Position numbers and translations under genes: made by a program. Positions 41,064 to 50,362 of a stretch of 64,000 nt of DNA are shown piece after piece (within the stretch, counting starts at the first letter, position 1; every line of letters starts with the position of its first letter). Below the pieces are notes generated by a model. It was not told where the DNA came from. It was given only the letters and a program-made list of their open reading frames with translations, and searched no databases. This DNA is from SIG440 sp045587485. Lineage in GTDB: Bacteria > Bacillota > Clostridia > Monoglobales > Monoglobaceae. The stretch spans positions 147,309 to 211,308 of the forward strand of contig JAZNCI010000018.1 of NCBI GenBank assembly GCA_045587485.1. The letters are read 5' to 3'.

Positions 41064-43676
41064 CTATTTGGTATCATACCATGTTTTGCCACAGCTTTCC
41101 TCTACCTTGAGGGGTACTGTAAGATTAACTGCGTTTTCCATTTCTTCTGTGAGAAGCTTTTCCACACACTCAACCTCGCCTGGTACAGCCTCGACAATCA
41201 GTTCATCGTGAACCTGCAAAATAAGTTTTGACCTTAACCCCTCATTTTTAAGACGTTTATATACATTAACCATCGCTATTTTGATAATGTCTGCCGCAGA
41301 GCCCTGAACAGGTGCGTTCATTGCAACCCTCTCGCCAAACGCCTGTGTAATTTTGTTTGATGCACGAAGTTCAGGCAGATATCTGCGTCTGTTCAATATG
41401 GTTGAAACATAGCCCAACGTTTTGCCGTCATCAACAATTTTTTCCATATATTCTTTAACTTTGGGATATGCAGCAAGATAATCTGCTATATACTGCTTTG
41501 CCTCTTTTATGGATATTTTTAAATCCTGAGCAAGAGAAAATTCGCCTATTCCGTAAACAATTCCAAAATTAACTGCTTTTGCACCAAAACGCATTGAAGG
41601 CGTAACCTCCTCGACAGGAACACGGAATACCTGAGATGCTGTACGGGTATGAATATCGGTTCCGCTTAAAAATGCATCACGCATATTATCATCACCTGCA
41701 ATATGAGCAAGAACTCTGAGCTCAATCTGCGAATAATCGGCATCAACCAGAACATTGTCGCCCTCGGCAACAAACATTTTGCGCATTTGTCTGCCGCGCT
41801 CGGTACGTATCGGAATATTCTGCAGGTTAGGTTCAGTGCTACTTATTCTTCCTGTTGCCGTAACGGTCTGATTGAAATTTGAATGAATCCTGCCCGTTTG
41901 GTTATTTATAACAGGAATAAGCCCATCTACATAAGTGGATTGTAGTTTTGTGAGTCCACGATATTCAAGTATACATTCTATAATAGGGTGCTCGCCTTCC
42001 AGTTTTTTCAGCACATCTACATTGGTTGAATATCCGGTTTTTGTCTTTTTCCCGTGAGGGAGCCTTAATCCATCAAAAAGAACATCTCCAAGCTGCTTGG
42101 GAGAGTTAATATTAAATGTTTTTTCAGCATAAACATAAATTTGCTGTTCAAGCTGAGATATGCTTTCCTTTAAACAGTTGCCAAATTTAATAAGTGCATC
42201 ACGGTCAACCATGACACCCGTGTACTGCATATCTGCAAGAACCTCTACCAAAGGCAGTTCCACATCATAATACAGTTGGTGTTGATTGTTCTTCTCTATC
42301 TTATCAGCAAATTTTTTCCATAGCTTTTCTATTACAAAAAGGTCAAATGCCGCTGTTTCGGTCTTGCTTGTATCTTCATTAAACGTAAGGCTGAGCTGAC
42401 CGTTTTCTTCAATGTTCTGTTCGCCTCCACCCGAAAGACCCAGAAAGTCCAATGCCAAATCATCAATTTTGTACGCCGACCTTGACGGGTCAAGAATATA
42501 TGCGGCAATTGCTGTATCAAAGCCAAGGCCAAAAAATTGGATTTTTCGATTTTTAAGATACAGAATATCTTCTTTCACATTAAAACCAATTTTTCTGCAG
42601 CCTTCGCATTCAAAGAAAGCCTTTAATTCCGCATCTGATGGATTTGAAATATAAAAGCTGTTTTCACCGTCAATGCTGACTGCTATATCATCTTCATAAA
42701 AACGATATATCGCACATTCTTCATATTTGGCAATTTCACAAAGCTTTGCGGGCTGGTCAACGTTGCACTTTCCCTCAAACTTAAGCTCCTCATGCTTGAC
42801 AGAAGCCGTTAAATTCAACTTAGCAAGAAATGATTTAAAATTAAGACGTGTAAAAAGAGTGGCAAGAGCCTCATTATCATATTCGCGGATTGCACAATCT
42901 TCAAAAGAAAACTCCATCGGAACATTTCTGTCGATTTCAGCAAGCTGACGGCTGAGAATAGCATCCTTTCTGCCATCCTCCAGCTTTTTCTTTACAGATG
43001 GCGTTGCATCAAGATTTTCAAGATTTGCATATATATTTTCGATAGTTTTATACTTTTCAATCAGCGAAAATGCAGTTTTTTCACCAATTCCTTTTACGCC
43101 GGGAATATTATCGGAGGTGTCACCCATAAGCCCTTTTACATCAATAAATTCACCTGGTGTAACAGAATATTTTTCATAAACCTCATCAGCACCGTAAACC
43201 GTAGTTGTGGTACTACCCATTTTTGAGATAACCAGCTTAACCTTTACCAAACCGGACGCAAGCTGAAGGTCGTCCTTGTCACCTGTGAGAATTGAGCACT
43301 CTATGCCTGATTTTTCACAAATTGCGGATACTGTACCGATAATATCATCCGCCTCGTACCCCGGTTTTTCAAGGCAAACACAGTTCATTGCTTTAAGAAC
43401 TTCTTTTATCACAGGAAGCTGTACAAGAAAATCTTCTGGAGCAGGCTTGCGCTGAGCCTTATATTGGTCATACATTTTGTGACGAAATGTTTTTTCCTTT
43501 ACATCAAAGGCAACACAAAGATAGTCAGGCATATCCTCGTCAAGGTTTTTGAATAAAATATTTAAAAAACCATAAACAGCGTTTGTGGGTGTGCCATCAG
43601 GTGCATTGAGCATACGAATTCCGTAATATGCACGATTTAATATACTATTTCCGTCAATTATAAGTAGTTTTTTCAA
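41064..43676 (-). CDS. polA: DNA polymerase I
   Basis: Gap-filling and primer-removing polymerase, 870 aa. The 5' nuclease domain (about 1-290) has LLIIDGNSILNRAYYG and GMGDTSDN-like VKGLMGDTSDNIPGV; the middle domain lacks the DxE exonuclease residues, so proofreading is probably absent, as in many Firmicutes. The polymerase domain has DADYSQIELRVLAHIAGD, RFGAKAVNFGIVYG and LILQVHDELIVE. No truncation is seen. Confidence 0.97.
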   Translation of the reverse strand: MKKLLIIDGNSILNRAYYGIRMLNAPDGTPTNAVYGFLNILFKNLDEDMPDYLCVAFDVKEKTFRHKMYDQYKAQRKPAPEDFLVQLPVIKEVLKAMNCVCLEKPGYEADDIIGTVSAICEKSGIECSILTGDKDDLQLASGLVKVKLVISKMGSTTTTVYGADEVYEKYSVTPGEFIDVKGLMGDTSDNIPGVKGIGEKTAFSLIEKYKTIENIYANLENLDATPSVKKKLEDGRKDAILSRQLAEIDRNVPMEFSFEDCAIREYDNEALATLFTRLNFKSFLAKLNLTASVKHEELKFEGKCNVDQPAKLCEIAKYEECAIYRFYEDDIAVSIDGENSFYISNPSDAELKAFFECEGCRKIGFNVKEDILYLKNRKIQFFGLGFDTAIAAYILDPSRSAYKIDDLALDFLGLSGGGEQNIEENGQLSLTFNEDTSKTETAAFDLFVIEKLWKKFADKIEKNNQHQLYYDVELPLVEVLADMQYTGVMVDRDALIKFGNCLKESISQLEQQIYVYAEKTFNINSPKQLGDVLFDGLRLPHGKKTKTGYSTNVDVLKKLEGEHPIIECILEYRGLTKLQSTYVDGLIPVINNQTGRIHSNFNQTVTATGRISSTEPNLQNIPIRTERGRQMRKMFVAEGDNVLVDADYSQIELRVLAHIAGDDNMRDAFLSGTDIHTRTASQVFRVPVEEVTPSMRFGAKAVNFGIVYGIGEFSLAQDLKISIKEAKQYIADYLAAYPKVKEYMEKIVDDGKTLGYVSTILNRRRYLPELRASNKITQAFGERVAMNAPVQGSAADIIKIAMVNVYKRLKNEGLRSKLILQVHDELIVEAVPGEVECVEKLLTEEMENAVNLTVPLKVEESCGKTWYDTK

Positions 43677-43758
43677 GTAAAATCACATCGCTTTAATTTA
43701 TGTACTTAAAAGAATACTTCCGGCAGTGAAAGTCGCCAAAAGTATTCCATACGGTAAT

Positions 43759-44235
43759 TTATTCAGCCACAGAATTATCTTCGGTATCTTCTGCTGAAGG
43801 TGTCGAAATCGGTGTCATACTATTCTTTTCTTCTTTTTTTGCTTTTATTGTATTTTTAACATATTCAGTCCCTTCAATCAGCTTATCAATTGCCGAGGGA
43901 ACCATATCAAGAATCCTGTCATAAATTGTTGAATTGGGGTTTACGGGCATAAGTCTTATTTGACCTTTGCCAACCACCATAAACGCAACGGGGGTAATTG
44001 AAACACCACCGCCTGCACCGCCGCCGAACATAGCGGGCCTATCGTCAGGAGTCTTTTCTGCCGAATGGTCTGAACCGCCGACACCAAAACCAAGACCTAC
44101 CTTGGAAATAGGAATAATTACGGTTCCGTCGGGAGTTTCTACCGGGTCGCCAACGATTGTATTTACGTCAATCATATCTCTTATGCTTTGCATAGCTGTG
44201 TACATCAAGCCCTGAATTGGATGTTGTTCTGCCAT
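43759..44235 (-). CDS. ytfJ: sporulation protein YtfJ (GerW family)
   Basis: A 158 aa protein of the GerW/YtfJ family, linked in Bacillus to spore germination. Typical motifs: HPIQGLMYTAMQSIRDMIDVNTIVGDP, GTVIIPISKVGLGFGVGG and the glycine-rich FGGGAGGGVSITPVAFMVV. The C-terminal tail is acidic. It starts 1 nt after the DUF2953 stop and is the last gene of the M50-scpA-scpB-DUF2953-ytfJ operon. Confidence 0.94.
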   Translation of the reverse strand: MAEQHPIQGLMYTAMQSIRDMIDVNTIVGDPVETPDGTVIIPISKVGLGFGVGGSDHSAEKTPDDRPAMFGGGAGGGVSITPVAFMVVGKGQIRLMPVNPNSTIYDRILDMVPSAIDKLIEGTEYVKNTIKAKKEEKNSMTPISTPSAEDTEDNSVAE

Positions 44236-44236
44236 A

Positions 44237-44830
44237 TCAATTTTCTCCTTTTTCTTTTTTATATTTTGTATATAGTCTTAATACTCTTATTCCTGCAAGA
44301 ATAATATGCACAGTACGCATTTTTATTATTCCTTCACCTTCAATTTCAAATGTTTTTTTGTTATATGAAGGTGCAAGCTCCACCTGTGGAAACTCAATTC
44401 TGATATATCTGCAAAGATATGTGTATATGTTGCCGATTAATATCCATATAGCACCATACGCCATACCCGTCTGTGCTGCTTCTCCTGTACCAAAGCTACA
44501 ACGTATAAATATATCTGTAAACTCTGCACGCTGACCTGCATAATCAAATACCGCATTTACAACTTCCTTCACTTCTTGATACTGTGCCTTTAGCTTTTCG
44601 ATTTTTGCAAAAAAATTCTCAACAGACTTGTCGTTCTGCGCCTTGTTGTTTGTTTTTTTACCGCCAAAATTCTTTAGTTTTTCGTTATCCAGCGTAAATT
44701 TAAAAAGCAGACTTTTGAATGTCATTTTAACTTTTCCGCAACGGTATTCAATGATAATATTCAATTTAGGATAAAGCAACAGCCATAAAACTATAGCTAT
44801 AAATAACGCTGTAATTCCAAGCAAAAACAT
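44237..44830 (-). CDS. DUF2953 family membrane protein
   Basis: A 197 aa protein with an N-terminal transmembrane helix (about 2-22), then a soluble region including the conserved FIRCSFGTGEAAQTGMAYGAIW. DUF2953 genes regularly precede ytfJ in clostridia, as here. Function is unknown, though a link to sporulation is often assumed from that context. It begins 17 nt after scpB. Confidence 0.85.
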   Translation of the reverse strand: MFLLGITALFIAIVLWLLLYPKLNIIIEYRCGKVKMTFKSLLFKFTLDNEKLKNFGGKKTNNKAQNDKSVENFFAKIEKLKAQYQEVKEVVNAVFDYAGQRAEFTDIFIRCSFGTGEAAQTGMAYGAIWILIGNIYTYLCRYIRIEFPQVELAPSYNKKTFEIEGEGIIKMRTVHIILAGIRVLRLYTKYKKEKGEN

Positions 44831-44847
44831 TTAATCACCGACTATGC

Positions 44848-45456
44848 TTATTCTTGTACAGAACCCACCGATACTTCGTCTGTATTTTCAGTTTCACCTG
44901 ATTGAGCATTTTCAATACCCTGAGCAGTTTCAAATTCATCTGCGCTGCGTTCCTCGAAATCAGGAAGTTCTGCAACACTTTCAATGCCAAAACATCTTAA
45001 AAATTCTTCGGTTGTGCCAAAGAGCATTGGCCTTCCCGGCGTGTCAAGCCTGCCAACCTCTTCAATAAAGTTCTTTTCCAGTAATTTATTCACCAGCGTA
45101 TCACAGGAAACACCTCTGATTTGCTCAATAACAGCACGGGTTACCGGCTGCTTGTACGCAACAATGGCAAGAACTTCCATGGCTGCATTTGAAAGGCTCT
45201 GGCTACGTCTTGGTTCAACCAGCTTTGATATGTATTCATTATAATCACGTCTTGAACACATCTGATATGAATCCTCAAGTCGTATTATCTGCACGCCACG
45301 CATTTCACGGTCATATTTGTCCGCCAGTGCGGTCACAATCGCTCTTGTGCTCTTTGTATCAATATCAAGTATATCCGAAAGCTTTTCGATATCAACCGCA
45401 TCCCCTGCAGCAAATAATACGCCTTCGATTATTGATTCTGCTTGTTTTAATTCCAT
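44848..45456 (-). CDS. scpB: segregation and condensation protein B
   Basis: Winged-helix kleisin-interacting subunit of the SMC-ScpAB condensin, needed for chromosome segregation. Typical: LKQAESIIEGVLFAAGDAV at the start, LEDSYQMCSR, NAAMEVLAIVAYKQPVTRAVIEQIRGV and GRPMLFGTTEEFLRCFGI. The acidic C-terminal tail of about 35 residues is unstructured. It lies 25 nt downstream of scpA. Confidence 0.96.
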   Translation of the reverse strand: MELKQAESIIEGVLFAAGDAVDIEKLSDILDIDTKSTRAIVTALADKYDREMRGVQIIRLEDSYQMCSRRDYNEYISKLVEPRRSQSLSNAAMEVLAIVAYKQPVTRAVIEQIRGVSCDTLVNKLLEKNFIEEVGRLDTPGRPMLFGTTEEFLRCFGIESVAELPDFEERSADEFETAQGIENAQSGETENTDEVSVGSVQE

Positions 45457-45481
45457 ATTTCCCCCAAAAATGTTTGATACA

Positions 45482-46237
45482 CTAATCCTCTATTTCCTCA
45501 AAGTTAAAATTATCATCATCAGTAATTTTTATAATCGAATACTCGCCTATTGTGTCGGTGTCTTCAACAAGAATTTTGCTCAGTTTAATCATTTCAAGCA
45601 CCGCAAGGAATGACGCAACCGCCTCGGGCTTTGAGTTCATGCCTTTAAAAATATCTCTAAAGAGTATTTTGCCTTTTGTAACAAGACTATTCCATATTTT
45701 TCGAACTCTCTCCTTGATAGACACTTTTTCGTGACCTACTATACCCGAGAATGACCGTTTTGGTGGCGGCAACTTTCGTTCCAGCTTTACACGGGATATT
45801 TTGTATGCCTCCAGCAAATTCTCAAGAGTCATTTTTGAATAATTCATCTCAGCTGCAGGTCTTTCAATCACATCAGGAAGTTTAAAGAAAATCCCTGTAT
45901 CTGAATTTTCGTGTTCGCGAAAAAAGCCGATGCTTTCCTTAATCTGCTGATACTCCAAAAGACGTCTGACAAGCTCTGTTCTTGGGTCTTCTTCCTCGTC
46001 GTCCTCTTTAGGAAGCAGCATCTTTGACTTTATCTGCAGCAAAGTTGCCGCAAGCACCAAAAACTCGCTTGAAACCTCTAAATCGATTTCTTTCATACTT
46101 TGCATAACCTCAAGATATTGGTCAAGAATGGTTGCTATTGGTATGTCATAGATACTTACTTTATTCTTTTTTATCAGCATAAGAAGAAGGTCAAGCGGTC
46201 CTTCAAATGCATCGAGCTTAAATGAAAGCAGTTCCAT
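45482..46237 (-). CDS. scpA: segregation and condensation protein A
   Basis: Kleisin subunit bridging the SMC heads. The N-terminal FEGPLDLLLMLIKKNKVSIYDIPIATILDQYLEVM is diagnostic; the C-terminal winged helix (SKPEAVASFLAVLEMIKLSKI) contacts the SMC head. Length 251 aa. It lies 24 nt after the M50-like gene. Confidence 0.97.
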   Translation of the reverse strand: MELLSFKLDAFEGPLDLLLMLIKKNKVSIYDIPIATILDQYLEVMQSMKEIDLEVSSEFLVLAATLLQIKSKMLLPKEDDEEEDPRTELVRRLLEYQQIKESIGFFREHENSDTGIFFKLPDVIERPAAEMNYSKMTLENLLEAYKISRVKLERKLPPPKRSFSGIVGHEKVSIKERVRKIWNSLVTKGKILFRDIFKGMNSKPEAVASFLAVLEMIKLSKILVEDTDTIGEYSIIKITDDDNFNFEEIED

Positions 46238-46261
46238 AATTTATTTCCTGTTCTTTTATAA

Positions 46262-46960
46262 TTAGAGAAATGGTATCAAACTGATAATCCAGTTAAAGCC
46301 TGTCAGAATAAGGTTGGCAAAATAGGTAAAGATACCGTTAAAAATCGGTGTATATATAAGAATTATCAATATTATAAATCCGTATCTTTCAAAAGGCATC
46401 AGCTTAAAGCGTATTTTTGCCGGCAAAAACATAGTGAGTACAGTCCATCCGTCAAGCGGCGGAATTGGCAAAAGATGAAAAATTGCCAGACCTGTATTCA
46501 AGGAAATCATAGTAGACAGCAAAACTGTTATCAAAGTGTATATTTTTACCGCGACTTCCGACCAAGCCGATACATTGCCGGCATATGTTCCCATAATTCT
46601 CAGAAACAAAAGGGATATAAACACAATAATCAAATTACCTGCAGAGCCTGCAAGCGATACCAGAACAGTAGCCTTTTTATGCTTGCCCTCTTTGAAATTT
46701 CTTGGATTAATGGGCAAAGGCTTTGCCCAGCCAAAGCCAAACAAAAACATACATATTGCACCAATGGGATCAATGTGACTTGATGGATTGAGGTTAAGTC
46801 TGCCCATATCCTTTGCTGTATCATCGCCCATTTTATAAGCCGCAAAGCAACGGCAAAAAGACTGTACAGAAATTGCAAAAAACACGCATAAAGCTGTGAT
46901 TAAAAGCTCCACAATGCCCATCCAGCCATTCCCGAACCATCGTTGTATTCTGCTATACAT
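46262..46960 (-). CDS. M50 (YwhC-type) membrane protein lacking the HExxH active site
   Basis: A 232 aa polytopic membrane protein. AAYKMGDDTAKDMGRLNLNPSSHIDPIG and FGWAKPLPINPRNFKEGKHK identify the site-2 protease-like YwhC family normally found before scpA. But where relatives have HEFAH, this protein reads QSFCR (residues 33-37), so both zinc-binding histidines and the catalytic Glu are missing; the later Asp ligand (PPLDG, D170) remains. The reading frame is intact, so it is a pseudoenzyme rather than a pseudogene. Confidence 0.88.
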   Translation of the reverse strand: MYSRIQRWFGNGWMGIVELLITALCVFFAISVQSFCRCFAAYKMGDDTAKDMGRLNLNPSSHIDPIGAICMFLFGFGWAKPLPINPRNFKEGKHKKATVLVSLAGSAGNLIIVFISLLFLRIMGTYAGNVSAWSEVAVKIYTLITVLLSTMISLNTGLAIFHLLPIPPLDGWTVLTMFLPAKIRFKLMPFERYGFIILIILIYTPIFNGIFTYFANLILTGFNWIISLIPFL

Positions 46961-46996
46961 AAAACGTCGCTCCTTTAAGTCGTATATAATGTATAT

Positions 46997-47025
46997 ATTT
47001 TATCATAACCTTTATCTTTTGTCAA
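46997..47025 (-). promoter_or_regulatory. sigma-A promoter of the M50-scpAB-DUF2953-ytfJ operon
   Basis: Minus-strand TTGACA (47020-47025), 17 bp, TAAAAT (46997-47002), about 35 bp before the start codon at 46960. Confidence 0.8.
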
Positions 47026-47080
47026 TAAAACAACAAATGTCCAATGTGTCACAAAAAAAATATTATTTTTCAAAAAACCC

Positions 47081-47109
47081 TTGCAATATAAAAAATCTTG
47101 TGATATAAT
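47081..47109 (+). promoter_or_regulatory. sigma-A promoter of tRNA-Leu(CAA)
   Basis: TTGCAA (47081-47086), 17 bp, TATAAT (47104-47109), 18 bp before the tRNA 5' end. Confidence 0.85.
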
Positions 47110-47127
47110 ATTTTCTGCATTAAAAAT

Positions 47128-47214
47128 GCCGGTGTGGTGGAATTGGCAGACGCGCTGGACTCAAAATCCTGTGGTAGTGATACCGTATCGGTTCGACCCC
47201 GATCACCGGCACCA
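47128..47214 (+). tRNA. tRNA-Leu (CAA)
   Basis: An 87 nt class II tRNA with a GCCGGTG/CACCGGC acceptor, anticodon CAA in GGACTCAAAATCC, a long variable arm (TGGTAGTGATACCG), GGTTCGACCC T arm, A73 and encoded CCA. Confidence 0.95.
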
Positions 47215-47221
47215 AAAAAAA

Positions 47222-47237
47222 GCACTCTGGTGAGTGC
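47222..47237 (+). terminator. terminator of tRNA-Leu(CAA)
   Basis: Stem GCACTC / GAGTGC with TGGT loop, followed by TTTTTATTTTT. Confidence 0.85.
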
Positions 47238-47291
47238 TTTTTATTTTTGTACTTTTATCTTTTAACTTTTTCTTCACTCTTGTCTTAAAAG

Positions 47292-47376
47292 AAAAATCCT
47301 GTCGTATGATGTGACCCCAAAAAGTTAGACCAAAAATCTAACGATTGGGAGGTCGGTTCATTACGACAGGATTTTT
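47292..47376. mobile_element. 85 bp palindrome with IS3-family-like end, possible IS remnant
   Basis: Perfect 15 bp outer arms AAAAATCCTGTCGTA / TACGACAGGATTTTT enclose partly complementary inner halves. The left inner half contains TGTGACCCCAAAAAGTTAGA, which resembles terminal repeats of IS3-family elements; the right half holds a degenerate inverted copy (TCTAACGATTGGGAGGTC). No transposase is present. It starts 3 nt from the ROK gene stop and could act as its terminator. Confidence 0.45.
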
Positions 47377-47379
47377 GTA

Positions 47380-48747
47380 TTAACCGATTTGGGGAAGGCT
47401 TGCCGCCGCAACAGACTGACCCACTCTTCTTGCTTTTTCATCAGGAATGTGGAGTTCAATCTTCTTTGCAAGTTCCGGGAATTCAGCATTGAGAACCTCG
47501 TTAGCCTTGGCAAGAAGAATTGTGCCACCCTTACCGCTGGTAACACGACCCATAATCAGAACGTGTTTGATGTCATAGAACATTGAATAATAAGCAATTG
47601 TGTAGCCGAAATATGTGCCAATTGTATCATAGATATCCGCAGCTCTGCTGTCATCCTCTTCCATCAGTCCCTGAACAACCTTGAGCTTTTCAGCAGGAGA
47701 AAGGCTTTCGTCAAGTTCAATACCGGCTTTAGGTGCAAGTTTGATTACAGCATCCTGAGAGAAATACTTAACGCCGCAGCCATAATCGCCACTCCATTCG
47801 TCAACCATTGCGCCTTTGTTAAAGTCAACTGGAACAAATGCAAGTTCATTGAGCCAGCCAGTAATATTTCCGTCCTTATCAACATATCCTGCCGCTTCAC
47901 TTGTGCCCATAGCAACACCTAAAACGTTGTTATCCTCAAGGCTCATCGCACCGGCAAGAGCAGTAACATCACCATCATTTGCAACTTCAACGGGAACATC
48001 TCCAATTTCTTTTGCAACATCAAGGTACATATTCTTGACATACTTTTCAAAATCTTCGTCAGAAACCTTAATAAAAAGTGATGCAACCATAATTTTGTTA
48101 TCAACATAAACGCCTGCAGATGAAACTCCTATAGCGTCAACACGCGGCATATGTGATGCTGCTGTTTTCATTGCATTAAGTATGCCTTCATAATGGTATT
48201 GGGGGTCACTCTGAAGTTTCGGGAACCAAACAACCTCTTCAGAATATACAGTTTTACCATCAACAACGGCTGAAACCTTGCGGTCACTGCCACCTGCGTC
48301 AAAACCAATGCGGCAACCATCAAGATGACGGCCTACCGGTGATGAAACATCATTTTCTGCTGGTGCATCGGCTACGTTTGGGATATAAATGACCTCAAAC
48401 GGCTTTTCATATACACGAGCCATAAAATTAAAATCAAACTCTCTTGCACCACCAATGCGATAGTCATTTGCTATACGTTCATAAATAAATTTTGAACCGG
48501 CAATATATACCTTATAACCACCCTTTGCCCAAAGCAAAGTTTTTATAATTCTTTCTGCAATACCATAGTTTTCTTCATCGTGTCCTGTTCCTTCCTTGAA
48601 AATATCAAGGTTGTAGGTTGCAATAAGCCCATTGTTTCTTTCTACAGCGATAACAACCTTCTGTGAGTCTGCCTTTGCAACAGCCCCCTTATAGTCGTTA
48701 ATAACCTTTACCATTGGCATAAATTCAGGTTCAAGTTTAGCAATCAT
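47380..48747 (-). CDS. ROK family protein, putative sugar kinase
   Basis: A 455 aa protein of the ROK/ASKHA fold. The sugar-kinase phosphate motifs are GCRIGFDAGGSDRKVSAVV (about 145-163), the ADP-binding VLGVAMGTSEAAGYV and a catalytic region VPVEVANDGDVTALAGA, where NDGD gives the base. About 140 residues precede the kinase core, an extension not usual for ROK kinases, and no DNA-binding motif is seen. It lies 2 nt after nagA, so an amino-sugar substrate is inferred. Confidence 0.82.
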   Translation of the reverse strand: MIAKLEPEFMPMVKVINDYKGAVAKADSQKVVIAVERNNGLIATYNLDIFKEGTGHDEENYGIAERIIKTLLWAKGGYKVYIAGSKFIYERIANDYRIGGAREFDFNFMARVYEKPFEVIYIPNVADAPAENDVSSPVGRHLDGCRIGFDAGGSDRKVSAVVDGKTVYSEEVVWFPKLQSDPQYHYEGILNAMKTAASHMPRVDAIGVSSAGVYVDNKIMVASLFIKVSDEDFEKYVKNMYLDVAKEIGDVPVEVANDGDVTALAGAMSLEDNNVLGVAMGTSEAAGYVDKDGNITGWLNELAFVPVDFNKGAMVDEWSGDYGCGVKYFSQDAVIKLAPKAGIELDESLSPAEKLKVVQGLMEEDDSRAADIYDTIGTYFGYTIAYYSMFYDIKHVLIMGRVTSGKGGTILLAKANEVLNAEFPELAKKIELHIPDEKARRVGQSVAAASLPQIG

Positions 48748-48749
48748 AA

Positions 48750-49892
48750 TTATTCTCCTTTATATCTTATTTCTCCGCCGAGAATTGTCATTGTAATATT
48801 AAACTTTTCATCGGCTATTATTATATCTGCACGCTTGCCCACCTCAAGAGAACCGATTTCGGTGTCTTCTCCAAGCACTTTTGCCGGATTGAGCGATGCG
48901 CAGGCAACAGCCTCATATATTTTAAGGCTACTGTTTTCGTACAGATTACAAACTGCGTCATTGAGATTAAGCACACTGCCTGCAATTGTTCCGTCAGGCA
49001 TAAGACATTTGATACCCTCTTTATGTACCGGCTGACCGCCCAGTGTGTAGTCACCGTCAGGCATACCGCCAGCTCTTATACAGTCGGTAATCAGACACAG
49101 CTTGTCGCCTTTAATCTTTGCAATAAGACCAAAAAGGCCTTTGTTTACATGAAAAGTATCTGCAATAAGTTCAACACTTACATCAGTTGAAAGCGCCGCC
49201 CCAACAACGCCAGGACTGCGGTGTGAAAGAGCTGTCATTGCGTTGAAAAGATGCGTTGTATGCCCTACACCATTTTCAATACCTGCAAGAGCCTCATCAA
49301 AAGTTGAATCTGTGTGACCCATCGAAACAAGCACATCTGTTTCACTTGAAACTCTTTTGATACATTCCTCAGCACCATCAACCTCGGGAGCAACAGTAAA
49401 GAGCTTAATGATATCGGAATGTTTTTTTATAAAATCTGCATCCGGCTTTAAAATATGTTCTTCAGCCTGAGCGCCTTTCTTTTTTGCATTTATAAAAGGA
49501 CCTTCGCTGTTGACACCAAGAATTCTTGAGCCATAATATTCGTTGCTGCTTCTGAGTGTGCGTGCAGTATCAAAAGCTGTCTCGATTTCTGATTTTGACA
49601 CAGTCATTGTTGTGGGGCACCAAGCGGTAACACCGTTTTTTATAATACCCTCTGCCATTTTTTTAAGACCGTTAATATCACCGTCAGACACATCTGCACC
49701 CAGATATCCGTGGATATGCATATCTACAAGGCCGGGAGCAACATACTTGCCACATGCATCAATTATTTCATAATCTGCTGTATTAATTTCATTTACATCA
49801 ACTATTTTTTTGATTTTTTCATCGAATATTATTGCAAAATTATCTGCCACTCTGTCCGGCAAAATAAGCTTGCCACCAATAATACATTTCAT
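48750..49892 (-). CDS. nagA: N-acetylglucosamine-6-phosphate deacetylase
   Basis: Removes acetate from GlcNAc-6-P in amino-sugar and cell-wall recycling. It has the metal-binding VDMHIHGYLG, EGPFINAKKKGAQ, MGHTDSTFDEA, THLFNAM and LITDCIRAGGMPDG. The start at MKCIIGG is chosen because GGGAG lies 9 nt upstream; the frame is open 30 codons further. Predicted 380 aa. It is the first gene of nagA-ROK. Confidence 0.95.
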   Translation of the reverse strand: MKCIIGGKLILPDRVADNFAIIFDEKIKKIVDVNEINTADYEIIDACGKYVAPGLVDMHIHGYLGADVSDGDINGLKKMAEGIIKNGVTAWCPTTMTVSKSEIETAFDTARTLRSSNEYYGSRILGVNSEGPFINAKKKGAQAEEHILKPDADFIKKHSDIIKLFTVAPEVDGAEECIKRVSSETDVLVSMGHTDSTFDEALAGIENGVGHTTHLFNAMTALSHRSPGVVGAALSTDVSVELIADTFHVNKGLFGLIAKIKGDKLCLITDCIRAGGMPDGDYTLGGQPVHKEGIKCLMPDGTIAGSVLNLNDAVCNLYENSSLKIYEAVACASLNPAKVLGEDTEIGSLEVGKRADIIIADEKFNITMTILGGEIRYKGE

Positions 49893-50025
49893 CAACATCT
49901 TCTCCCTTTGATATAGTATAAGAAGATTATACAACATATTTCGCAAGAAATATTTACACAATTGTAACTTTTTTTTATACATTAATAAAATTTTGATAGT
50001 TTTTGAAAAAAATTTGTAAAAAGAC

Positions 50026-50054
50026 TTGCAAAAGTAAAATTATTTTGTTATAAT
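50026..50054 (+). promoter_or_regulatory. sigma-A promoter of rpmB
   Basis: TTGCAA (50026-50031), 17 bp, TATAAT (50049-50054), about 46 bp before the ATG. Confidence 0.85.
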
Positions 50055-50099
50055 ACTTTAAGTTGATTTATTATGATTGTAATTGGAGGTGTATATATA

Positions 50100-50288
50100 A
50101 TGGCAAAATGCGAAATTTGCGGAAAAGAATTAAAGTTTGGAATTAAGGTTTCTCACTCACATCGTCGTGCAAACAGAACCTGGAAGCCTAATATCAGAAG
50201 GGTTAGAGCTGTTGTTGATGGTACTCCCAAAAGAGTTTATGCTTGCTCAAGATGCTTGAGGTCAGGCAAAGTGCAGAGAGCTGTTTAA
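50100..50288 (+). CDS. rpmB: 50S ribosomal protein L28
   Basis: A 62 aa ribosomal protein with MAKCEICGKELKFG, SHSHRRANRTWKPN and CSRCLRSGKV. The two CxxC pairs form a zinc ribbon (C+ form of L28). The start follows AATTGGAGGTG by about 8 nt. It is convergent with spoVM, the same pair of neighbours as in Bacillus. Confidence 0.97.
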   Translation: MAKCEICGKELKFGIKVSHSHRRANRTWKPNIRRVRAVVDGTPKRVYACSRCLRSGKVQRAV

Positions 50289-50307
50289 TGTTCAGACACA
50301 AAAGATA

Positions 50308-50345
50308 AAAGCCATAAGTGCACTATGCACCTATGGCTTTTTTTA
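50308..50345 (+). terminator. terminator of rpmB
   Basis: Strong stem AAAGCCATAAGTGCA / TGCACCTATGGCTTT with one mismatch, followed by T-run; its end lies 18 nt from the spoVM stop, so it may serve both convergent genes. Confidence 0.85.
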
Positions 50346-50362
50346 TTCTATCCTTATGTATT

